Part shown: one piece after another, positions 20,424 to 29,051 of the stretch
Numbering within the stretch: position 1 is the stretch's first letter
Layout: every line of letters begins with the position of its first letter
Assembly (NCBI GenBank): GCA_024742695.1
Contig: JANSXY010000015.1
Coordinates: forward strand, 26,053-90,052
Source of the DNA: Paracoccaceae bacterium
GTDB lineage: Bacteria > Pseudomonadota > Alphaproteobacteria > Rhodobacterales > Rhodobacteraceae
Direction of reading: 5' to 3'
DNA length: 64,000 nucleotides
Made by a program: the position numbers and the translations under genes
Notes under the pieces: model-generated
What the model was told of the DNA's origin: nothing
Database searches by the model: none
What the model saw: the letters and a program-made list of their open reading frames with translations, nothing else

Positions 20424-20816
20424 ATGCCGGTTCTGACCGTGTTGCCCTATGCCGCCGTGCTGGCGGTGACGATGATCGTGCTGTCCTTCCGCATCAGCTT
20501 CGCCCGCCGGCGGTCGGGCGTGTCGCTGGGCGTCGGGGACGATACCGTGTTGCTGGAGCGGGTGCGCGCCTTCGGCAATTTCGCGGAATGGGCGCCGATG
20601 GCGCTCTTGCTGATCGTGCTGGCGGAACTGGCCGGGGCCCCGGCGGGCGCGATCCACCTGGCCGGCGGTCTGCTGGTTCTGGGCCGGGTGCTGCACCCGC
20701 TGGGATTGCGCGCCTCGGCGCTGATCACTTTGTCGCGTTTTCTCGGTATGGTTTTCACGTATACTTCGATGATCGTGGCGGTTGTCGTGACTGTGCGAGT
20801 CGCAATGGGTCTTTGA
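20424..20816 (+). CDS. MAPEG family membrane protein
   Basis: The 130-residue protein has four hydrophobic segments (about 5-25, 52-72, 76-92, 105-127). The MAPEG-type motif [19 protein letters not shown] (about 46-64) contains the conserved Asn/Glu that bind glutathione in eukaryotic members. Bacterial members are mostly uncharacterised inner-membrane proteins. The start ATG 20424 has GGAG at a good distance. An open frame extends 75 bp further upstream, but its sequence is not conserved-looking. It is divergent from purL. Confidence 0.85.
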   Translation: MPVLTVLPYAAVLAVTMIVLSFRISFARRRSGVSLGVGDDTVLLERVRAFGNFAEWAPMALLLIVLAELAGAPAGAIHLAGGLLVLGRVLHPLGLRASALITLSRFLGMVFTYTSMIVAVVVTVRVAMGL

Positions 20817-20863
20817 GGGTCGATCCGGCTCTCTCGGTCTTTGGCGAGTGAGGGAGTGAGGAA

Positions 20864-21265
20864 GTGCAATACATGGCGTTGATTTATGCCGCACCGGGCA
20901 GCGAACCCGCCCCCGGAGAGCCCGGTTGGCCCGAATTCATCGAGGAATACCGGCAGACCACCGAGAAGATGAAGGCAGAGGGCGTGTTCGTCGCGGGCGA
21001 ACCGCTGATGGGCGCGGAAACCGCCACCAGCGTGCGGCTGCGCGACGGGGTGACCGAAACGATGGACGGCCCGTTCGCCGAGACCAAGGAGTTTCTGGGC
21101 GGGGTCTACGTGCTCGACTGCCCCGATCTCGATACCGCGGTCCACTACGCGGCGATGATCCCCTCGGCGCGCAACGGTACCATCGAACTGCGCCCGATCG
21201 TGACACGTGACATGGTGCCGGCCCTGGTGGCCGAGGCACGCGCGAAGCGGGCCGCCGCCGGCTAG
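20864..21265 (+). CDS. YCII-related (DGPF) protein, partner of the ECF sigma factor
   Basis: This 133-residue YCII-domain protein carries the DGPFAETKE motif (about 68-76) that names the DGPF family. The start is GTG at 20864, which yields MQYMALIYAAPG, the usual N-terminus. An ATG at 20873 is possible. It lies 2 bp before an ECF42-type sigma factor gene, the standard genomic pairing. The biochemical role is not established in the family. Proposals include an enzyme controlled by, or a sensor for, the sigma factor. Confidence 0.9.
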   Translation: MQYMALIYAAPGSEPAPGEPGWPEFIEEYRQTTEKMKAEGVFVAGEPLMGAETATSVRLRDGVTETMDGPFAETKEFLGGVYVLDCPDLDTAVHYAAMIPSARNGTIELRPIVTRDMVPALVAEARAKRAAAG

Positions 21266-21267
21266 CC

Positions 21268-22497
21268 ATGGACGACGCCCGAAAACGCATCGCGGACGTG
21301 ATGCGGCACGACCAGGGCCGCATCCTGTCCGTTCTCGTGGGAAATCTCAGGGATTTCGACCTCGCCGAGGAGTCGCTGGCAGAGGCCATCGAATCCGCGC
21401 TGGTCGACTGGGCGCGCAACGGCCCGCCGGACCGTCCGCGCGCCTGGCTGATCCGCGTCGCGCGGCGCAAGGCGATCGACCGGATCCGGCGGCAGGGCCG
21501 TTTCGCCGAAAGGCTGCCGGACCTCGAGCTTCTGGCGCAGGCCGACCAGGAGACGGCCTGCGGCGAGCAGCCGGAGATCCCGGACACGCGGCTGGCGCTG
21601 ATCTTCGCCTGTTGCCATCCGCTGCTCAGCCAGAAGTCGCAGATCGCGCTGACCTTGCGAACGGTCTGCGGCCTGTCGACCGAAGAGGTCGCGCGGGCCT
21701 TCCTCGACACCGAGGTGGCGATGGGGCAACGCCTGAGCCGGGCAAAGGCGAAGCTGCGGCAGGCGGATACCGGTTTCGAGGTGCCGGGGCCGGAGGAGTG
21801 GTGCGCGCGGCTGAGCGCCGTGCTTGCCGTCATCTGGCAAGTCTACACCACGTGCTACAATCATGCCGACCCGGCCGACCGTCGCAGCGCCGACCTGTGC
21901 GACGAGGCGATCTATCTGTCGAAGCTGCTGTTCGGGATGCTGCCGGATGAAGACGAGGCGCGCGGGCTGCTGGCATTGCTTCTGTTCATCGACAGCCGGC
22001 GCGCGGCCCGCGTGACGCCGGACGGTCGGGCGATTCGCCTGCCCGAACAGGACCAGGCGCTTTGGGACGGCGACAAGATCGCGGCGGGGTTCGAGCTTGC
22101 TGCCGGCCTGCGTTCGCCGCGGGAAAACGGCGCCTTCGCGCTTCAGGCGCGGATCAACGCCGAGCACCTGCGCCACGGCCCCGGCGGCACGCGATGGCGG
22201 ACGGTTCTGGCGCTCTACGATCTTCTGTACGAGCGGATGCCGACGCCGGTGATCGAACTCAACCGGATCGTGGCGATGGCGGAGATCGAGGGGCCTTGCG
22301 CGGGACTTGCCGCGCTTGCCGGGCTGGAGGACCGGTTGTCGCGGTACTTCTCGTTCCATGCGGCCCGGGCCGACCTGCTGGGGCGCTCCGGCGCGATCGA
22401 CAAGGCGCGCAAGGCCTACGACACCGCGATCGCGCTGGCGTCGTCGCCGGCCGACGCCCGGCTGCTGCAAGACCTGCGCGACCAACTGGGGCCCTGA
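21268..22497 (+). CDS. ECF sigma factor of the ECF42 type with C-terminal TPR-like extension
   Basis: This 409-residue sigma factor is about twice the length of a minimal ECF. Region 2 (about 10-70, AWLIRVARRKAIDRIRRQGR) binds the -10 element and region 4 (about 108-165, LTLRTVCGLSTEEVARAF) the -35. Residues about 180-405 are helical repeats, including EAIYLSKLLFGMLPDEDEA and ELNRIVAMAEIEGP, the conserved extension of group ECF42. Members have no classical anti-sigma factor, and the extension is thought to control activity. It is coupled (2-bp gap) to the DGPF protein gene. Target promoters could not be read with confidence here. Confidence 0.93.
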   Translation: MDDARKRIADVMRHDQGRILSVLVGNLRDFDLAEESLAEAIESALVDWARNGPPDRPRAWLIRVARRKAIDRIRRQGRFAERLPDLELLAQADQETACGEQPEIPDTRLALIFACCHPLLSQKSQIALTLRTVCGLSTEEVARAFLDTEVAMGQRLSRAKAKLRQADTGFEVPGPEEWCARLSAVLAVIWQVYTTCYNHADPADRRSADLCDEAIYLSKLLFGMLPDEDEARGLLALLLFIDSRRAARVTPDGRAIRLPEQDQALWDGDKIAAGFELAAGLRSPRENGAFALQARINAEHLRHGPGGTRWRTVLALYDLLYERMPTPVIELNRIVAMAEIEGPCAGLAALAGLEDRLSRYFSFHAARADLLGRSGAIDKARKAYDTAIALASSPADARLLQDLRDQLGP

Positions 22498-22526
22498 CCC
22501 CGGGCCCCTGAACGGCCCGCAGAGAC

Positions 22527-22553
22527 AAAAAAAAGGCCGAGACAAGCTCGGCC
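22527..22553 (-). terminator. Rho-independent terminator (minus strand) with U8
   Basis: On the minus strand a perfect 7-bp stem GGCCGAG/CTCGGCC (22535-22541 and 22547-22553) is followed immediately by eight T residues (22534-22527). It is the cleanest intrinsic terminator in the window, and ends the candidate sRNA and/or the LysR transcript. Confidence 0.92.
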
Positions 22554-22607
22554 AAGTCCAACAGGGAGGTATGAGGATCGGCGGGTTGCCCCGCCAACGA
22601 CCCTCAC
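22527..22607 (-). ncRNA. Candidate small RNA (~81 nt) downstream of the LysR gene
   Basis: A predicted promoter (22613-22641) would start transcription at about 22607. From that base, GTGAGGGTC pairs with GATCCTCAT (two G·U pairs). Then come a 3-nt bulge and a 6-bp stem GGCGGG/CCCGCC closed by a GCAA tetraloop (22571-22607). A CU-rich unpaired stretch follows (ACCTCCCTGTTGG, which contains anti-Shine-Dalgarno CCUCCC), and then the U8 terminator. Hairpin, open CU-rich seed and U-tailed terminator are the usual layout of Hfq-dependent trans-acting sRNAs. Alternatively it is only the 3' UTR of the LysR gene. No named family was recognised. Confidence 0.5.
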
Positions 22608-22612
22608 TGCCG

Positions 22613-22641
22613 GATTTATGGGCAGTATGCGAACCGTTCAA
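22613..22641 (-). promoter_or_regulatory. Predicted promoter of the candidate sRNA
   Basis: On the minus strand TTGAAC (22636-22641) and TAAATC (22613-22618) are separated by exactly 17 bp, just past the LysR stop codon. Six bases further the predicted hairpin begins. Confidence 0.4.
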
Positions 22642-22697
22642 GGAAAATCGGGCGCTGGCTGCAACATGGCCGACATGCGTTGCGCACATACCTCACC

Positions 22698-23609
22698 TCA
22701 ACCGGCGATTGCGCCCTCCTCGACCCGGCGCTTGCGGTAGGCGAGGATCTCCTCGGTCACGAAATCGCGGAAGGCCGCGACCCGCTTGGATTGCCGCAGC
22801 TCCTCGGGATAGGCAAGGAAAACAGGGACTTCGGCGGATTCTATCTCGGGCATGACGCGCACGAGATTCGGGAAATCCTCGGTCAGGTAATCCGGCAGCA
22901 CGCCGATCCCGAGGTGATTGATCACGCCCTGCAACACGCCGAAATAGTTGTTGACCGTCAGGGTCGACGGGATGTCGTAGGCCAGAAGGGTCTGCACGAG
23001 GATCGCCCCGGCGCTGACCTGTGCGGCGCCGGCCTGCTGGCAGACAAGCCGGTGTTTCGACAGATCCTCGAGCCGCTCGGGCTTGCCATGGGCCGCGATG
23101 TATTCGGGGCTGGCGTAAAGCCGCATGCGGATATGCATCAGCCGCTTGCGGATCAGGTCGGCCTGGCTGGGTTCCTTCATGCGGATCGCCACATCGGCCT
23201 CGCGCATCGGCAGGTCGAGCACCCGTTCCTCGAGCAGCAGATCGATCTTCAACTCCGGATAGCGTTCGTAGAATTTCGGCAGCCGCGGCGCCAGCCAGAG
23301 CGTGCCGAAGCCCGTCGTCGTGGTCACCCGCAACTCGCCGAAGACCTCTTCCTCGCTGTCGCGGATTCGCGCGGCGGCGGCATCGAGGCGCTTCATCATC
23401 GCCGTGGTGGCATCGAACAGCAACTCGCCCTGTTCGGTCAGGATCAGGCCGCGCGCGTGGCGGTGAAACAGCGTGGTGTTCAGGCTGTCCTCGAGCGCGC
23501 GTATCTGCCGGCTGACGGCGGATTGCGACAGGTGCAGGGTTTCCCCCGCGTGGGTCAGGCTGCCGGCATCCGCGACCGCGTGAAAAATCCTTAACTTGTC
23601 CCAATCCAT
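22698..23609 (-). CDS. LysR family transcriptional regulator
   Basis: This 303-residue regulator has a canonical N-terminal winged helix (about 1-60; LHLSQSAVSRQIRALEDSL is the recognition region) and the effector domain from about residue 88 (GELRVTTTTGFGTLWLAP). ATG 23609 gives MDWDKLRIFHAVADAG, the normal family start. A TTG 6 bp upstream is less likely. It is divergent from the large indolepyruvate ferredoxin oxidoreductase gene, with 167 bp between the starts and two dyads in the gap. Control of that enzyme is therefore likely. The effector is unknown. Confidence 0.9.
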   Translation of the reverse strand: MDWDKLRIFHAVADAGSLTHAGETLHLSQSAVSRQIRALEDSLNTTLFHRHARGLILTEQGELLFDATTAMMKRLDAAAARIRDSEEEVFGELRVTTTTGFGTLWLAPRLPKFYERYPELKIDLLLEERVLDLPMREADVAIRMKEPSQADLIRKRLMHIRMRLYASPEYIAAHGKPERLEDLSKHRLVCQQAGAAQVSAGAILVQTLLAYDIPSTLTVNNYFGVLQGVINHLGIGVLPDYLTEDFPNLVRVMPEIESAEVPVFLAYPEELRQSKRVAAFRDFVTEEILAYRKRRVEEGAIAG

Positions 23610-23650
23610 CTGCAACCATCCAAACGCTGCCGGTTCCGCCGCGGTCCGAG

Positions 23651-23725
23651 GTTACATAGGCAGTGCCTCGTAACAAAAAAGTATTTCCCGGATTTTCCAT
23701 TTTGTAGGTCAGGCTTTTTGACCTA
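23651..23725. promoter_or_regulatory. Two dyads in the lysR/indolepyruvate oxidoreductase promoter
   Basis: GTTAC-N14-GTAAC (23651-23674) and a perfect TAGGTCA-N7-TGACCTA (23705-23725) lie in the AT-rich divergent gap. Two sites about 50 bp apart fit LysR recognition and activation sites. The second sits 52 bp before the oxidoreductase start. Assignment is inferred. Confidence 0.45.
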
Positions 23726-23776
23726 TCATGGGGCGAACCCGGTGCGCCGGGGCCCGTCTCGCAGGGGAGGTGCGCG

Positions 23777-26700
23777 ATGAGCAGGCAAGACATATCCCTG
23801 TCCGACCGGTTCGACCTGGACAAGTCGCCGGTGCTCTTGAACGGCACGCAGGCGCTGGTGCGGCTGATGCTGATGCAGAAGGCGCGCGACCGGGCCGCGG
23901 GGCTGAACACGGCGGGTCTGGTGACCGGTTATCGCGGCTCGCCGCTGGGCGCGGTCGACATGTGGATGGCGCGGGCGAAGACCGAGCTTTCCGCCTCCGA
24001 CGTGCTGTTCCAGCCCGGCCTGAACGAAGACCTCGCCGCGACCGCGCTGTGGGGCGCGCAGCAGGCGGAACTGCGCGGCGAGGGGCGGTTCGACGGCGTT
24101 TTCGGGCTTTGGTACGGCAAGGGGCCGGGGGTGGACCGTTCGGGCGACGTGATGCGGCATGCGAACATGGCCGGGTCGTCGCCCAATGGCGGCGTCGTGA
24201 TGGCGATGGGCGACGACCACACCGGCGAATCCTCCACCACGCTGCACCAGTCCGACTGGGCGATGGTCGATGCCTACATCCCCGTGGTGTCGCCCGCCGG
24301 GGTGCAGGAAATCCTCGACTACGGGCTTTACGGCTGGGCGCTGAGCCGGTTCGCCGGCGTCTGGACCGGGCTGAAGGTGATGAAGGACACGGTGGAGGCC
24401 ACCGCCGTCGTCGATGGCGACCCGTTCCGCATGTCCTTCACCCGGCCCGATCTCATGCTGCCCGAGGGCGGGCTGAACATCCGGCTGGTCGACACGCCGG
24501 TGGCGCAGGAAGCGCGGATGATCGACCACAAGCGTTTCGCGGCCGAGGCGTTTTCCCGCGCCAACCGGATGGATCGGCGGGTCTGGGGCCGGCCCGGCGC
24601 GAAGATCGGCTTCGTCGCGGCCGGCAAGAACTGGCTGGACCTCGTGCACGCCCTGTCGCTTCTGGGTATCGACGCGGCCGAGGCGGACAGGCTCGGGATC
24701 ACCACCTACAAGGTCGGCCAGGTCTGGCCGCTGGACATGGTCACCTTCACCGACTGGGCCGAGGGGCTCGACCTGATCGTGGTGGTGGAGGAGAAGCGCA
24801 AGCTGATCGAGGTGCAGGTCAAGGAGGCGATCTTCGACGATCGCCGCGGCCGCCGGGTCTGGGGCTGGCGCAAGGGCGGGGCGGGGGAGGAACTATTCCC
24901 CACGCGATTCGCCCTCGATCCGGTGACGATCGCGCGCAAGCTGGCCCGTATCCTGATCGACGAAGGCCGCGGCACCGAGGCGGTGCGCGCCGGGCTGGAC
25001 CGGCTGGACGCCGCCGCCACCGCCGACAACGCGCCCGAGATCGCCGCGCGGGTGCCGTATTTCTGTTCGGGCTGCCCGCACAATTCCTCGACCAAGGTGC
25101 CCGAGGGAAGCCGCGCCTATGCCGGGATCGGGTGCCACTACATGGTGCAGTGGATGGATCGCGAGACGATCGGGTTCACCCACATGGGCGGCGAGGGCGC
25201 GAACTGGATCGGCGAGGCGCCGTTTTCCGGCCGGGACCACGTGTTCCAGAACCTCGGCGACGGTACCTACAACCATTCCGGGGTGCAGGCGATCCGCGCC
25301 GCGCTCGCCCAGGGCACCAACATCACCTACAAGATCCTCTACAACGACGCCGTGGCGATGACCGGCGGGCAGCGGAACGACGGCGGGCTGACGGCCGACA
25401 GGATCTGCCGGGAACTCCTGGCAATGGGGGTGAAGGACGTTGTCCTGGTCTATGATCCGAAAGAGGAAATCGACCTGCGCGCTTTCCCTTCCGAGATCGC
25501 GAAACATCCGCGTGACGAGTTGCCCGCGGTGCAGGAAAGGCTGCGCGGGATCAAGGGCGTGTCGGCCATCGTCTACGTGCAGACCTGCGCCGCCGAGAAA
25601 CGCCGCCGGCGCAAGCGGGGCCAGTTTCCCGACCCGGACCGCCGGGTGTTCATCAACACCGACGTCTGCGAGGGCTGCGGCGATTGCGGCGTGCAGTCGA
25701 ACTGCGTGTCGATCGTGCCGGTGGAGACGGAATTCGGCCGGAAGCGGGCGATCGACCAATCCTCCTGCAACAAGGATTTTTCCTGTCTGAAGGGGTTTTG
25801 CCCGTCCTTCGTGACGCTGGAGGGGGTGCAGCCGAAGAAGGCGCCGGTGCAGGCGCTGGACCTGCCCGACCTGCCCGAACCGCACCTGGACGCGATCGCC
25901 GGCACCTACAACGTGATCGTCACCGGTGTCGGCGGCACCGGCGTGGTGACGGTGGGCGCGGTGCTGGCGATGGCCGCCCATCTCGCCGGCAAGGGCGCGG
26001 GGATGATGGAGATGGCCGGCCTCGCGCAGAAGGGCGGCGCGGTGCACATCCACCTGCGGCTGGCCGAGACGCCGGCGGCGATCAGCGCGATCCGCGTCGC
26101 GGTGGGCGAGGCCGATTGCGTGATCGGCGGCGACCTGGTGGTCACCGCCGGGGCGAAGACGCTGGGGCTGATGGCCACGGGGCGCACCGGCGCGGTGGTG
26201 AACGCGCACGAGATCGTCACCGGGGAATTCACCCGGAACCGGGATTTTCACTTGCCGGCCGACAGGTTGCGGCTGGCGCTTGAGGCGCGGTTGAAGGACG
26301 GCGTGCAGTTCTTCGACGCGTCCGACCTTGCGCGGCGGCTGATGGGCGATTCGATCTACTCGAACATGATGGTGCTGGGCGCGGCGTGGCAGCGCGGCCT
26401 GGTGCCGTTGCCGCGCGACGCGATCCTGCGGGCGATCGAACTGAACGGCGCCGCGGTGGAGGGCAACAAGCGTGCCTTCGAGATCGGCCGCTGGGCGGCG
26501 GCCGAGCCGGAGGCGGCGGCGCGGCTGGCCCGGGCGGAGCCGGACGGCGCGGCCCCGAAGTCGCTGGACGAGCGGATCGCGATCCGCGCCGATCACCTCG
26601 TCGCCTACCAGGGCGCGGGGCTGGCGCGGCGGTATCGCGCGCTGGTCGATGCCGCGCCGGAGGAGCTGCGCGAGGCGGTGGCAGAGTCGTTTCACAAGCT

Positions 26701-27184
26701 CTTGGCCTACAAGGACGAATACGAAGTCGCGCGGCTTCATCTCGATACCCTGGCGAAGGCGGGGGCGGAGTTCGACGGCGCGGTCAGGCCGCGCTTCCAC
26801 CTCGCCCCGCCGCTGCTGGCCCGCAAGGGCGCCGACGGACGGCCCCGGAAAATCGAGTTCGGGCCCTGGATCGTGCCGCTTTTCCGGGTTCTGGCCGGCC
26901 TGAAGCGGTTGCGCGGCACCCCGTTCGACCCGTTCGGGCGGACGGCGGAGCGGCGGATGGAGCGGGCGCTGATCGACCAGTACGAGGCCGACATGCGGTT
27001 GGTCTTCGCGGATCTGACGCCCGACCGGATGGACCCGGCGCTTGCGCTGGCGCGGCTGCCGACGGAGATTCGCGGCTTCGGTCCGGTCAAGGAGGCGGCG
27101 GCACAGGCCGCGGCGCGCCGCCGGGAGGAATTGCTGGCGGCGTTCCGGGCGGGCGGGGCGCCGCTGGCCCGCGCGGCGGAATGA
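23777..27184 (+). CDS. Indolepyruvate ferredoxin oxidoreductase, fused alpha-beta type
   Basis: The 1135-residue protein fuses the parts of IorA and IorB. It oxidatively decarboxylates aryl- or branched-chain 2-oxo acids to acyl-CoA with ThDP and ferredoxin. The N-terminal domain (about 20-200) has TGYRGSPLGAVDMW and GDDHTGESSTTLHQSD. A ThDP-binding domain follows with CSGCPHNSSTKVP (about 433-445). The Fe-S segment CEGCGDCGVQSNC is near 633-645. The gamma-like domain NVIVTGVGGTGVVTVGAV is near 713-730. A C-terminal extension of about 200 residues is typical of the fused proteobacterial form. SD GGGGAGG precedes ATG 23777. The likely role is amino-acid (phenylalanine/tryptophan or branched-chain) catabolism. 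Confidence 0.93.
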   Translation: MSRQDISLSDRFDLDKSPVLLNGTQALVRLMLMQKARDRAAGLNTAGLVTGYRGSPLGAVDMWMARAKTELSASDVLFQPGLNEDLAATALWGAQQAELRGEGRFDGVFGLWYGKGPGVDRSGDVMRHANMAGSSPNGGVVMAMGDDHTGESSTTLHQSDWAMVDAYIPVVSPAGVQEILDYGLYGWALSRFAGVWTGLKVMKDTVEATAVVDGDPFRMSFTRPDLMLPEGGLNIRLVDTPVAQEARMIDHKRFAAEAFSRANRMDRRVWGRPGAKIGFVAAGKNWLDLVHALSLLGIDAAEADRLGITTYKVGQVWPLDMVTFTDWAEGLDLIVVVEEKRKLIEVQVKEAIFDDRRGRRVWGWRKGGAGEELFPTRFALDPVTIARKLARILIDEGRGTEAVRAGLDRLDAAATADNAPEIAARVPYFCSGCPHNSSTKVPEGSRAYAGIGCHYMVQWMDRETIGFTHMGGEGANWIGEAPFSGRDHVFQNLGDGTYNHSGVQAIRAALAQGTNITYKILYNDAVAMTGGQRNDGGLTADRICRELLAMGVKDVVLVYDPKEEIDLRAFPSEIAKHPRDELPAVQERLRGIKGVSAIVYVQTCAAEKRRRRKRGQFPDPDRRVFINTDVCEGCGDCGVQSNCVSIVPVETEFGRKRAIDQSSCNKDFSCLKGFCPSFVTLEGVQPKKAPVQALDLPDLPEPHLDAIAGTYNVIVTGVGGTGVVTVGAVLAMAAHLAGKGAGMMEMAGLAQKGGAVHIHLRLAETPAAISAIRVAVGEADCVIGGDLVVTAGAKTLGLMATGRTGAVVNAHEIVTGEFTRNRDFHLPADRLRLALEARLKDGVQFFDASDLARRLMGDSIYSNMMVLGAAWQRGLVPLPRDAILRAIELNGAAVEGNKRAFEIGRWAAAEPEAAARLARAEPDGAAPKSLDERIAIRADHLVAYQGAGLARRYRALVDAAPEELREAVAESFHKLLAYKDEYEVARLHLDTLAKAGAEFDGAVRPRFHLAPPLLARKGADGRPRKIEFGPWIVPLFRVLAGLKRLRGTPFDPFGRTAERRMERALIDQYEADMRLVFADLTPDRMDPALALARLPTEIRGFGPVKEAAAQAAARRREELLAAFRAGGAPLARAAE

Positions 27185-27275
27185 CGGCCAAAGCTTCGTG
27201 AAACTTTCATAAACGGTGGCCAGAATCGGTTGACCGGTCTATGGGACCGCATCCTCAGGGAATTCCGATACGGCG

Positions 27276-28148
27276 ATGAAACGGCACGTCACGCGCGAGA
27301 TCAGCTATTCCTCCTCGGCCCGGTCACGGGGCGGGCGCGCCATCATCCGGGTGGTCGAGAACGTCACCGGCCGGATCAGCCTGATCCGCCGCGCCAAGGG
27401 CTATGAACACGAGGTCGCCGCCGGGCGCGATTTCTGGCAGGTGATGGTGGAACGCTACGGCATCACGCTGGACGTGGTCGGCGGCAGCCTGTCGAACATT
27501 CCCGCCAACGGCCCGCTGGTGCTGATCGCCAATCATCCCTACGGCATTCTCGACGGGTTGATGATGGGTCACATCCTGTCGGTCGCGCGCGGCGATTTCA
27601 GGATCCTCGCCAATTCGGTGTTCAAGAAGGCCGAGGATCTGAACCGGATCGTGCTGCCGGTGGATTTCGACGAAAGCCGCGAGGCGCTGCGCACCAATCT
27701 CGAAACCCGCGCGACGGCGCTGCGCTACCTTGCCGAGGGCGGGGCCATCGGGGTATTTCCGGGCGGCACCGTGTCCACCGCCGCAAAGCCGTTCTCGCGC
27801 CCGATGGATCCGGGCTGGCGCAACTTCACCGCCAAGATGATCGCGCGGTCGGGCGCCACCGTCGTGCCGATCTACTTCGACGGGGCCAATTCGCGGCTGT
27901 TCCAGCTTGCCAGCCATGTTCACGTCACGTTGCGCCTGGCGCTGCTGATCAAGGAGTTCCGCGCACGGGTGGACGAACCGGTGCGCGTGGTTGTGGGCGA
28001 GCCGATCAACGGCGGCAAGCTTGCCGCGCTCAGGACCGATCCGAAGGGCATGATGGATTTCCTGCGCCGCGAAACCTACGCGCTCAGCCCCAGCCCGCTT
28101 CGGTCTCTCGACTACGGCTACGAATTCGAGGAAAAGTACCGGGCGTGA
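27276..28148 (+). CDS. Lysophospholipid acyltransferase family (PlsC-like) protein
   Basis: This 290-residue protein is related to glycerolipid acyltransferases. The catalytic motif reads NHPYGILDG (about 85-93), where the His and Asp are five residues apart rather than the four of the canonical HX4D. The same spacing is known from relatives used in ornithine-lipid synthesis. A second motif, GVFPGGTVS (about 163-171), corresponds to the FPEGT block. It has no clear transmembrane segment and is probably membrane-associated in the cytoplasm. It transfers an acyl chain to a lysolipid acceptor that cannot be specified. murI follows 35 bp downstream. Confidence 0.82.
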   Translation: MKRHVTREISYSSSARSRGGRAIIRVVENVTGRISLIRRAKGYEHEVAAGRDFWQVMVERYGITLDVVGGSLSNIPANGPLVLIANHPYGILDGLMMGHILSVARGDFRILANSVFKKAEDLNRIVLPVDFDESREALRTNLETRATALRYLAEGGAIGVFPGGTVSTAAKPFSRPMDPGWRNFTAKMIARSGATVVPIYFDGANSRLFQLASHVHVTLRLALLIKEFRARVDEPVRVVVGEPINGGKLAALRTDPKGMMDFLRRETYALSPSPLRSLDYGYEFEEKYRA

Positions 28149-28183
28149 CCGGGGCGGTTCCCGGTTGCGGGGCGGAGGCATTC

Positions 28184-28996
28184 ATGGCGGTAGGCGTCTT
28201 CGATTCGGGCCTGGGCGGCCTGACGGTGCTGGACGCCGTGGCCCGGCGGCTGCCCGAGGTCGCCTTTGTCTATTTCGGTGACAATGCCCACGCGCCCTAC
28301 GGCGTGCGCGACGCCGAGGATATCTTCCAGCTGACCTGCGCGGGGGTGGAGCGGCTGTGGGACGAGGGCTGCGATCTGGTGATCCTCGCCTGCAACACCG
28401 CCTCGGCGGCCGCGCTGCGCCGGATGCAGGAAACCTGGGTGCCCGAGGGCAAGCGGGTGCTTGGCGTCTTCGTGCCGCTGATCGAGGCGCTGACCGAACG
28501 GCAATGGGGCGACAATTCCCCGCCGCGCGAGGTGGCGGTGAAGCATGTGGCGCTGTTCGCGACCCCGGCCACGGTGTCGAGCCGCGCGTTCCAGCGCGAA
28601 CTGGCGTTCCGCGCGATCGGCGTGGATGTCGAGGCGCAGCCCTGCGGCGGCCTTGTCGACGCGATCGAGGAGGGTGACGAGCTTCTGGCCGAGGCGCTGG
28701 TACGCTCTCATGTCGAGGCCCTGAAGCGGCGGATGCCGAAGCCCGAGGCGGCGGTGCTGGGGTGCACGCATTATCCGTTGATGGCCAAGGCTTTCCAGGA
28801 TGCTCTTGGGCCGGAGGTGAGGGTTTTCAGCCAGGCCGACCTGGTGGCCGAAAGCCTGGCCGACTACCTGGCCCGGCGGCCCGGGTTCACCGGCAGCGGC
28901 CGGGAGCCGAAGTTCCTGACCACCGGGGAACCGGCGCGGGTGTCGGACAAGGCGACGCAGTTCCTGCGACGACGGATCGCGTTCGAGGCCGCGTGA
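28184..28996 (+). CDS. murI: Glutamate racemase
   Basis: MurI makes D-glutamate for peptidoglycan. The 270-residue enzyme shows [14 protein letters not shown] (3-16) and the two catalytic cysteines in [10 protein letters not shown] (about 69-78) and LGCTHYPLM (about 193-201). [11 protein letters not shown] binds substrate. ATG 28184 follows GGAGG at ideal distance. An upstream in-frame start at 28145 lacks this. It follows the acyltransferase and precedes argC in the same direction. Confidence 0.95.
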   Translation: MAVGVFDSGLGGLTVLDAVARRLPEVAFVYFGDNAHAPYGVRDAEDIFQLTCAGVERLWDEGCDLVILACNTASAAALRRMQETWVPEGKRVLGVFVPLIEALTERQWGDNSPPREVAVKHVALFATPATVSSRAFQRELAFRAIGVDVEAQPCGGLVDAIEEGDELLAEALVRSHVEALKRRMPKPEAAVLGCTHYPLMAKAFQDALGPEVRVFSQADLVAESLADYLARRPGFTGSGREPKFLTTGEPARVSDKATQFLRRRIAFEAA

Positions 28997-29051
28997 TTGC
29001 GGCACGTCCCGTTCCCGTCTAGACATCACGAAACACAAGCATGGTAGGGCC

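Noticed and set aside
20787..20863. ECF-type promoter before the DGPF gene
   Set aside because: A TGTCGT-like motif lies inside the end of the MAPEG gene, but no convincing -10 partner at fixed spacing could be identified.
22571..22855. Small plus-strand gene with an AGGGAGGT Shine-Dalgarno and ATG at 22571
   Set aside because: The frame has no domain-like sequence, runs antisense into the LysR gene, and the SD-like string is the complement of the sRNA's CU-rich stretch.
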